Shown here: piece after piece, positions 34,389 through 39,882 of the stretch
Layout: every line of letters starts with the position of its first letter
Position numbering within the stretch: position 1 is the first letter of the stretch
Assembly (NCBI GenBank): GCA_900322025.1
Contig: ONYJ01000034.1
Location: 1-39,882 of the forward strand
DNA: 39,882 nt
Source of the DNA: an uncultured Bacteroidales bacterium
Lineage (GTDB): Bacteria > Bacteroidota > Bacteroidia > Bacteroidales > UBA932
Direction of reading: 5' to 3'
Notes under the pieces: generated by a model
What the model saw: the letters and a program-made list of their open reading frames with translations, nothing else
Database searches by the model: none
Told to the model about the DNA's origin: nothing
Made by a program: the position numbers and the translations under genes

Positions 34389-35678
34389 ATGCAGCTTTTC
34401 TCTACAACTTTTTCTTGCAATAGCAGAACAAATCAGGCTTTATTTTCCTCATCCATTTTATTAAAAAGGATTATTATATTAGTGCTGATATCTATATTAT
34501 CTATAGATGTATATGCTTGTACATCAGCAATATTTACAGGAAAGTGTACAAAAGACGGAAGACCTATAATGTGGAAAAACAGAGATACGGGAGAACTTAA
34601 TAACCGTATGCAGTATTTTAAAGGTAAAAAGTACAGCTTCACAGGTCTTGTAAATTCTCCGTCTAAAGAGGGAGAGGTTTGGGCAGGTAGTAATGAAGTA
34701 GGCTTTTGTATAATGAATACTGCTTCTTATAATTTAGCTATTGCCGAAGAAAAAGATTATCAAGATGCAGAAGGAGTTGTAATGTATAAGGCATTAGGTG
34801 TGTGCCGCACTCTCAAAGATTTTGAAAATTTTCTTGACACCATAAAAAAACCTCTTGCTGTTGAAGCTAATTTTGGAGTTATAGATGCAGAAGGTGGAGC
34901 AGCTTATTATGAGGTAAATACAAGAATATGGAAAAAATACGATGCAAATGATACATCCATAGCACCGGATGGATACCTTATATGGACAAACTACTCTCGC
35001 AGTGGAAGAAAAGATGAGGGATTAGGATATATAAGATGGCAAAGTGCTACAGATATAGTAGAGCGTGCTTATAGCGAAGGTGTTAAATTTTCAGCAGAAT
35101 GGGTTGCTGAAAATCTTTCAAGATCTTTCTATCATTCTCTTCTTAAAACAGATTTAAGAACATCCAACTTAACCGATAAAACCAGCGGATGGTTTATGGA
35201 TCAAGACTTTATATCCAGAAAATCTACAAGTGCAGTTTCTATATTCCAAGGAGTAAAGAAAGGAGAAGATGCAAGAAATACTATTTTTTGGAGTGGAATA
35301 GGATATGGTCCGTTGGCCATAATAGTTCCTATATTTATGCTCAATCCTGAAATAATGCCATCTGGCCTATTAAAGGAATCATCAACAACAAACAAGAACA
35401 ATAGTATTGTGTGCGATTATGTTCTCGAGTTAAAGAAACAGCTTTTTCCTATAACAAGAGGTAGCGGCAATAAATATGTGTATTTTGTAAAGCTTTATAA
35501 TTCAGAAGGAAATGGGTTTGCACAACAATTAGCTCCTTTTCAGAAACAAGTGTTTGAAAAAGCCGATCCGGTTATAGAATTATTACGGCAGGGAAAATTA
35601 GACAGCAAGGATATACGCAGTTTTACAGAAGATATAAACAACCTTTTGATGTCTGCATATAAGAACTTGATGCAGTAA
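34389..35678 (+). CDS. Exported Ntn-hydrolase (choloylglycine hydrolase / C45 acyltransferase-like)
   Basis: Predicted N-terminal-nucleophile amide hydrolase. After a long signal sequence (residues 1-43, hydrophobic core IIILVLISILSI, ending VYA) comes Cys44 in CTSAIFTGKCTKDGRPIMWKNRDT, which matches the nucleophile and following Arg/Asp of the linear amide C-N hydrolase group. Later pieces fit too: VWAGSNEVGFCIMNTASYN, NFGVIDAEGGAAYYEVN and LIWTNYSRSG. If signal peptidase cuts after Ala43, export itself would expose the catalytic Cys. The alternative is a lipoprotein, but a Tyr at -2 fits a lipobox poorly and lipidation would block the nucleophile. Length 429 residues. It lies 42 bases after ruvB and its stop is 3 bases from a convergent gene. 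The substrate is unknown. Confidence 0.82.
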   Translation: MQLFSTTFSCNSRTNQALFSSSILLKRIIILVLISILSIDVYACTSAIFTGKCTKDGRPIMWKNRDTGELNNRMQYFKGKKYSFTGLVNSPSKEGEVWAGSNEVGFCIMNTASYNLAIAEEKDYQDAEGVVMYKALGVCRTLKDFENFLDTIKKPLAVEANFGVIDAEGGAAYYEVNTRIWKKYDANDTSIAPDGYLIWTNYSRSGRKDEGLGYIRWQSATDIVERAYSEGVKFSAEWVAENLSRSFYHSLLKTDLRTSNLTDKTSGWFMDQDFISRKSTSAVSIFQGVKKGEDARNTIFWSGIGYGPLAIIVPIFMLNPEIMPSGLLKESSTTNKNNSIVCDYVLELKKQLFPITRGSGNKYVYFVKLYNSEGNGFAQQLAPFQKQVFEKADPVIELLRQGKLDSKDIRSFTEDINNLLMSAYKNLMQ

Positions 35679-35681
35679 TTA

Positions 35682-36203
35682 TTATTTCTTTCTTTCAGGA
35701 CGCTTTTCTAACTTGCCGGCATAGTTGATAAAGTCTCTTTGGATACTTTCAACACTTAGGCGTGTATTGCCGTTACTATATATTTCTACGGTAAAAACAA
35801 ATACTTCTGATTTATATTTGCTTGGTGCAGAAAATTCCAGCACAGCATAGCTGCTTCTCTTAGGAGGATTCTTTGTAACCTTTACATCAACAGGAGTATC
35901 CTCAACATCTATTGCTATTTCGTTGCTATTTAAAAATGCACCATGGGCAGAGCCTATAAAAGGGAGATAGCATGTTAAAATACCATCTTTAAGAGATAGA
36001 AAATATCCGTCCATAGACTCTCTTGGAGGCATAGATTTAGGAATAATTCTGTTTATAACAATGTAAAGATCTAAACTATCGAGATTATCAACTACATTTT
36101 GCAGTGGTTGATCTTTCTGAGTAGAATCTGCAGATATTCCACAAGAACAAAGTGCCGCAAATGCAAAAATTGCAACACAAAGCTTAACAAAGATTGTTTT
36201 CAT
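35682..36203 (-). CDS. DUF4251-type lipoprotein
   Basis: Small exported protein of 173 residues. The N-terminus MKTIFVKLCVAIFAFAALCSCG is a lipoprotein signal with the lipobox Cys at 19 or 21. The body contains GYFLSLKDGILTCYLPFIGSA, aligning with GYFIDVQNDRISCNLPYVGQA in the upstream neighbour, then VFVFTVEIYSNGNTRLSVESI and a short NYAGKLEKRPE tail. This pattern matches what I know of the Bacteroidetes DUF4251 family, whose function is not established. It is 21 bases downstream of its paralogue and surely co-transcribed with it. Confidence 0.78.
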   Translation of the reverse strand: MKTIFVKLCVAIFAFAALCSCGISADSTQKDQPLQNVVDNLDSLDLYIVINRIIPKSMPPRESMDGYFLSLKDGILTCYLPFIGSAHGAFLNSNEIAIDVEDTPVDVKVTKNPPKRSSYAVLEFSAPSKYKSEVFVFTVEIYSNGNTRLSVESIQRDFINYAGKLEKRPERKK

Positions 36204-36224
36204 AATACGATAGTATTTATTCTG

Positions 36225-36812
36225 TTAGTTTTCGTTAGGGCGGTGAATTTGTTTTTCTTCCGGCCTTGGTTCAACATCTCCTTCATAGGAAATAAGCTCC
36301 ATACCAGGAATTTCTATCTGTGCATATGCTTTTCCGGAAGTATATAGCTGTACAGTTAATATAACCTGAATAGACTCATTGCCATTGTCGTCATCGTTAT
36401 TCCAAAATATAGTTCTGAAAATGTAGCTTTTCTCTTTTTCCTGCCAGCCTCCAAACACGGTAACAACTTGTTTATCAGCGCAAATATTGATATTTGTGTT
36501 ACTTAAATTGTATGGGGTGTTGGAACTTCTTTCAGCCTGTCCTACATACGGAAGGTTACAAGATATGCGATCGTTCTGAACATCTATAAAATAACCATCT
36601 TTGCTATAACTTATGTGTTGCGCCGTGCCGCTTTTAGGAAAGAATCTTCCTACTGCAATAAAGAAATCTCTTCCAGCTGCACCGTCCTGTACCATTTTGG
36701 CAATTCTTGCCCTTCTTTCTTTACCGCTTTCTTTCTTTTTCTGTGCTTCTGCCGGAGAACATATTAAAATAGCGGCAAGAAGAATAGTTGTAATGGTCCA
36801 AAATTTTTTCAT
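36225..36812 (-). CDS. DUF4251-type exported protein
   Basis: Exported protein of 195 residues with signal peptide MKKFWTITTILLAAILICSP, likely cleaved after AEA before QKKKESG. The charged segment KKKESGKERRARIAKMVQDG is typical of the DUF4251 start, followed by FIAVGRFFPKSG, GYFIDVQNDRISCNLPYVGQ, QVILTVQLYTSGKAYAQIEI and SYEGDVEPRPEE. It is paralogous to the 35682-36203 product but appears soluble in the periplasm rather than lipidated. A -7 box lies upstream at 36879-36886. It is divergent from the fumarate reductase genes. Confidence 0.8.
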   Translation of the reverse strand: MKKFWTITTILLAAILICSPAEAQKKKESGKERRARIAKMVQDGAAGRDFFIAVGRFFPKSGTAQHISYSKDGYFIDVQNDRISCNLPYVGQAERSSNTPYNLSNTNINICADKQVVTVFGGWQEKEKSYIFRTIFWNNDDDNGNESIQVILTVQLYTSGKAYAQIEIPGMELISYEGDVEPRPEEKQIHRPNEN

Positions 36813-36878
36813 AAAACATATAATTTAAATTAACACCTATTAACTATCAATAATATAAGGTAAAAAAGACACCGAGAA

Positions 36879-36886
36879 CAAATATA
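36879..36886 (-). promoter_or_regulatory. Predicted -7 box for the DUF4251 pair
   Basis: The complement reads TATATTTG, an exact TAnnTTTG, about 66 bases before the ATG at 36812. The -33 position is poor (TTAT). Confidence 0.4.
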
Positions 36887-36899
36887 GTAATTTAATCTT

Positions 36900-36930
36900 T
36901 TTGAAATAACGGAAAAAGTGGTTAAACTTG
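36900..36930 (+). promoter_or_regulatory. Predicted promoter of the fumarate reductase genes
   Basis: TTTG (36900-36903), a 19-base spacer and TAAACTTG (36923-36930, one mismatch to TAnnTTTG). Transcription would start near 36935, giving a leader of about 38 bases. Confidence 0.55.
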
Positions 36931-36973
36931 TAGGAGATTTCCTTAACGTCAACACTTATTTAATACTACTCAA

Positions 36974-38923
36974 ATGTCAGATACAAAACTTATATCCCAG
37001 ATACCGGATGGTCCTCTATCTGAGAAATGGAAGAAACGTAAGGCGGAAATAAAAGTGGTGAGTCCGGCAAACAAAAGAAAACTTGAGGTTATTGTTGTTG
37101 GAACAGGGCTCGCCGGAGCTTCTGCTGCGGCATCTTTGGGAGAGATGGGTTACAATGTAAAAATCTTTTGTATCAGCGATTCTCCAAGAAGAGCACACTC
37201 TATAGCCGCCCAAGGTGGAATCAATGCTGCAAAAAATTATCAAAACGATAACGACTCTATCTATCGTTTATTTGTAGATACGGTAAAAGGAGGCGATTTT
37301 CGCAGCCGAGAAGCTAATGTTTATCGTTTGGCGGAAGTGAGCAATCTTATTATAGATCACTGTGTGGCACAAGGTGTACCATTTGCTCGCGAATACGGTG
37401 GATTATTGGCAAACCGTTCTTTTGGAGGCGCACAGGTAAGCCGTACATTCTATGCCAGAGGACAAACCGGCCAGCAACTTTTGCTTGGCGCCTATGCTTC
37501 TTTGAACAAAGAAATTAAAAAAGGAAGCGTTAAAAGTTATCCTCGTTACGAAATGTTAGACTTGGTTCTTATTAACGGCCAGGCTAAAGGAATTATAGCT
37601 CGTAATATAGCCACAGGAGAAATAGAAAGATTTGGAGCTCACGCGGTTGTTATAGCCACAGGAGGCTACGGAAACGTTTATTTCCTCTCTACAAATGCTA
37701 TGAACTCAAATGGTTCGGCAGCTTGGCAGTGCTATAAAAAAGGAGCTTATTTTGGAAATCCTTGTTTTGCACAGATTCACCCAACTTGTATTCCTGTTCA
37801 TGGAACACAGCAAAGTAAACTGACTCTTATGAGTGAGTCTTTGAGAAACGACGGAAGAATTTGGGTTCCAAAGAAGATGGAAGATGTGATGAAGCTTCGT
37901 AAAGGAGAAATCAAAGCATCTCAGATACCGGAAGAAGACAGGGATTACTATTTGGAAAGAAGGTATCCTGCATTCGGAAATCTTGTGCCAAGAGATATAG
38001 CCTCTCGTGCTGCCAAAGAGCGTTGCGATGCGGGCTTTGGTGTTAACGAAACCGGAAAAGCCGTATTTCTCGATTTTAAGACTGCTATAGAGCGTTTGGG
38101 AGAAGATACTATACGCGAAAGATATGGTAATCTGTTCCAGATGTATGAAGAAATAACAGATGTGGATGCCTACAAAGAACCTATGATGATATATCCAGCC
38201 ATTCACTATACAATGGGAGGTTTATGGGTTGATTACGATCTTCAAACAACCATTCCGGGTTTGTTTGCCATAGGCGAGGCCAACTTCTCAGATCATGGTG
38301 GAAATCGCCTTGGGGCATCGGCTCTGATGCAAGGACTTGCAGACGGATATTTTATTCTCCCTTATACAATAGGAGGTTATCTTGCAAAGAAAATACAAGA
38401 ACCTAAGACAGATACATCGGCTCCGGAATTTGAGCAGGCAGAAAAGGCAGTAAAAGAGCGTATAGTCAAATTATTTGCCGTAAAAGGAAAGAAATCTCCT
38501 GACGAAATTCACAAAGAGCTCGGAAATGTAATGTGGGAATATGTTGGAATGGGACGTACAGAAGAAGGCTTAAAGAAGGCTATAGTTGAAATAAAGAGGC
38601 TCAAAGAAGAATTCTGGAAAGATGTTTATGTGTGTGGAGAAAACGGAGAATTTAACCAAGAACTCGAAAAGGCTATGAGGTTGGCAGACTTCTTTGAGAT
38701 AGGAGACCTTATGGCTCGCGATGCACTTAATAGAAAAGAGAGTTGTGGAGGCCACTTTAGAGAAGAAATGCAAACCGAAGAAGGTGAGGCAAAACGAGAC
38801 GATGAGAACTTTATGTATGTTTCTGCCTGGGAGTATAAAGGAGAAAACGGAGAACCTGAGCTCCATAAAGAACCTCTCGTATATGAAGGAATAAAAGTAG
38901 CAACCAGAAATTATAAAGATTAG
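36974..38923 (+). CDS. frdA: Fumarate reductase / succinate dehydrogenase flavoprotein subunit
   Basis: Flavin subunit that interconverts fumarate and succinate at the cytoplasmic face of the membrane. GTGLAGA at about residues 43-49 is the FAD dinucleotide fold. His75 in RRAHSIAAQGGINAAK is the expected covalent FAD attachment site. FAQIHPTCIP, GNLVPRDIASRAAKERC and AIHYTMGGLWVDYD carry the substrate and proton-transfer residues. At 649 residues it is of the size of Bacteroidetes FrdA. In Bacteroidales this enzyme normally acts as fumarate reductase in anaerobic respiration; direction cannot be told from sequence. The B subunit follows after 3 bases. The cytochrome b gene that usually precedes it is missing: the upstream neighbours are DUF4251 genes on the other strand. 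Confidence 0.96.
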   Translation: MSDTKLISQIPDGPLSEKWKKRKAEIKVVSPANKRKLEVIVVGTGLAGASAAASLGEMGYNVKIFCISDSPRRAHSIAAQGGINAAKNYQNDNDSIYRLFVDTVKGGDFRSREANVYRLAEVSNLIIDHCVAQGVPFAREYGGLLANRSFGGAQVSRTFYARGQTGQQLLLGAYASLNKEIKKGSVKSYPRYEMLDLVLINGQAKGIIARNIATGEIERFGAHAVVIATGGYGNVYFLSTNAMNSNGSAAWQCYKKGAYFGNPCFAQIHPTCIPVHGTQQSKLTLMSESLRNDGRIWVPKKMEDVMKLRKGEIKASQIPEEDRDYYLERRYPAFGNLVPRDIASRAAKERCDAGFGVNETGKAVFLDFKTAIERLGEDTIRERYGNLFQMYEEITDVDAYKEPMMIYPAIHYTMGGLWVDYDLQTTIPGLFAIGEANFSDHGGNRLGASALMQGLADGYFILPYTIGGYLAKKIQEPKTDTSAPEFEQAEKAVKERIVKLFAVKGKKSPDEIHKELGNVMWEYVGMGRTEEGLKKAIVEIKRLKEEFWKDVYVCGENGEFNQELEKAMRLADFFEIGDLMARDALNRKESCGGHFREEMQTEEGEAKRDDENFMYVSAWEYKGENGEPELHKEPLVYEGIKVATRNYKD

Positions 38924-38926
38924 TCT

Positions 38927-39757
38927 ATGAAATTCAAGATAACAGTTTGGAGACAAAAAAATGCCAAGACAAAGGGGCATTTTGAGACTTATACGGTAGA
39001 TAACATAAGTCCGGATTCTTCTTTCCTTGAAATGTTGGATATTCTCAACGACCAGCTTGTTCATCAGAACTCAGACCCTATAGCATTCAGCAAAGGTTGT
39101 GAAAACGGTGAGGTTTGTTCAGGAGAAAAACTGAAAAGGGCAAAAGCAGAAGGCAAGGCTCTTCCTGTGAGTTTTGATCATGACTGTCGTGAGGGAATAT
39201 GTGGCGCATGTTCTTTGTATATCAATGGCCGTGCACACGGCCCCGAGAACGAAGTTACCACATGCCAGCTTTTTATGCGTAAGTTCAAGGATGGTAGCAC
39301 TATAACCATAGAGCCTTGGAGAAGCGCCGCTTTTCCGGTAATTAAAGACTTGGTTGTTGATAGGAGTGCTCTCGATAAGGTAATGCAAGCCGGTGGTTTT
39401 GTGGATGTTAGAACGGGTAGTGCACAAGACGCCAACAACATACTAATTTCTAAAGAAAAGGCAGATGAAAGTATGGATGCCGCCTCTTGCATCGGATGCG
39501 GAGCCTGTGTTGCAACTTGCAAGAATGGTTCTGCTATGCTGTTTATCGGAGCAAGGGTTAGTTCTTTAGCTCTGCTTCCTCAGGGTAAGATAGAAAGCAC
39601 CAAGAGAGCTATGGATATGATAGCTAAAATGGATGAACTCGGCTTTGGAGCCTGCACCAACACAAGAGCTTGCGAAATGGAATGTCCTAAACGAGTGTCT
39701 ATCACTCATATAGCAAGGCTTAACCGTGAATTTTTGAAGGGCTGGCTGAAAAAATAA
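38927..39757 (+). CDS. frdB: Fumarate reductase / succinate dehydrogenase iron-sulfur subunit
   Basis: Passes electrons between the flavin and the membrane quinone site through three Fe-S clusters. Ligands: C87, C92, C95 and C113 for [2Fe-2S] (DHDCREGICGAC); C188, C191, C194 with C253 for [4Fe-4S]; C198, C243 and C249 for [3Fe-4S] (CTNTRACEMEC). At 276 residues it is about 25 longer than the roughly 250 I recall for Bacteroides. The extra piece, about residues 55-81, lies between DPIAF and SFDHDC and contains C58-x5-C64 and many charged residues. The gene is followed by a strong terminator at 39779, so no third subunit is encoded downstream in this transcript. Confidence 0.95.
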   Translation: MKFKITVWRQKNAKTKGHFETYTVDNISPDSSFLEMLDILNDQLVHQNSDPIAFSKGCENGEVCSGEKLKRAKAEGKALPVSFDHDCREGICGACSLYINGRAHGPENEVTTCQLFMRKFKDGSTITIEPWRSAAFPVIKDLVVDRSALDKVMQAGGFVDVRTGSAQDANNILISKEKADESMDAASCIGCGACVATCKNGSAMLFIGARVSSLALLPQGKIESTKRAMDMIAKMDELGFGACTNTRACEMECPKRVSITHIARLNREFLKGWLKK

Positions 39758-39778
39758 CGGTAATGCAGCGGAATTTAT

Positions 39779-39817
39779 AAAAAATGCTGGAAAAATTTCT
39801 GGCATTTTTTTATTTTT
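39779..39817. terminator. Hairpin terminator after frdB, usable in both directions
   Basis: AAAAAATGC (39779-39787) pairs with GCATTTTTT (39802-39810), with a further TGG/CTG extension around an AATTT-type loop, followed by T-rich DNA to 39817. The A-rich left flank gives the complementary strand a T tail too, so it can serve a convergent minus-strand gene. Confidence 0.8.
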
Positions 39818-39882
39818 AAAGAGTTATAAAGTCAACACTTGAATCAAATAAGTTGTCTGTTATCTCTAATTTTTTCTTTGTA
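39816..39882 (-). CDS. Possible C-terminal end of a convergent gene (runs off right edge)
   Basis: On the minus strand a frame is open from the window edge for 21 codons to TAA at 39816-39818, ending LFDSSVDFITL. The stop abuts the symmetric terminator, which is the place expected for a convergent gene's end. With so few codons this is only a suggestion and no family can be recognised. Confidence 0.3.
   Translation of the reverse strand, partial: TKKKLEITDNLFDSSVDFITL

Noticed and set aside
1..39882. Mobile elements, CRISPR arrays, defence islands, tRNA or rRNA genes
   Set aside because: I looked for transposase, integrase, Cas and restriction motifs in the reading frames and for regularly spaced repeats and tRNA cloverleaf patterns; nothing convincing was found.

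Overview
The window reads as chromosomal DNA of a Bacteroidota bacterium, most likely order Bacteroidales. Evidence: (i) exact or near-exact Bacteroides-type promoters, with a TTTG -33 element about 19 bases before a TAnnTTTG -7 box, recur in front of genes, and start codons lack Shine-Dalgarno sequences; (ii) several families are typical of the phylum: an S46 dipeptidyl-peptidase, two DUF4251-type proteins, a GldE-type CNNM/CBS protein, a short LptC lipoprotein next to type III pantothenate kinase, and Bacteroidetes-type SdhA/FrdA and SdhB/FrdB. I cannot place it to genus. I see no tRNA, rRNA, CRISPR array, transposase, phage or plasmid gene. Gene density is high.

Layout. 1-349: 5' part of a lipoprotein gene (minus). 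653-3881: secreted S46 peptidase and an Mrp-type Fe-S carrier ATPase (plus). 3926-6492: aspS-rnhB (minus). 6792-9015: ksgA overlapping a MacB-type permease (plus). 9026-11695: mutS (minus). 11777-17012: serine hydrolase, glycosyltransferase and YfhO-like membrane protein, tightly packed (plus). 17077-20844: an EEP-fold phosphohydrolase, thyA, folA and a sodium:neurotransmitter-type symporter (minus). 20949-24232: ychF and a PpiD/SurA-like foldase (plus). 24236-32931: mfd, coaX, outer-membrane barrel, TPR protein, lptC, gldE (minus), an envelope-biogenesis cluster. 32932-33308: a very AT-rich spacer (about 18% G+C by my count over 33001-33300). 33309-35678: ruvB and an exported Ntn-hydrolase (plus). 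35682-36812: two DUF4251 paralogues (minus). 36974-39757: fumarate reductase/succinate dehydrogenase A and B subunits (plus), closed by a strong hairpin terminator that may be shared with a convergent gene running off the right edge.

Most of this is ordinary housekeeping DNA, and I found no clearly new multi-gene system. Three signals deserve attention. First, six genes (ksgA, mutS, thyA, coaX, mfd, ruvB) have an exact TAnnTTTG -7 box only 4-10 bases before the start codon, which predicts leaderless or almost leaderless mRNAs. Second, the respiratory iron-sulfur subunit carries an extra segment with a C-x5-C pair just before its [2Fe-2S] loop, and the operon lacks its usual cytochrome b gene. 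Third, the mfd-ruvB spacer carries repeated AAATGTTATAAAA-type motifs in extremely AT-rich DNA.
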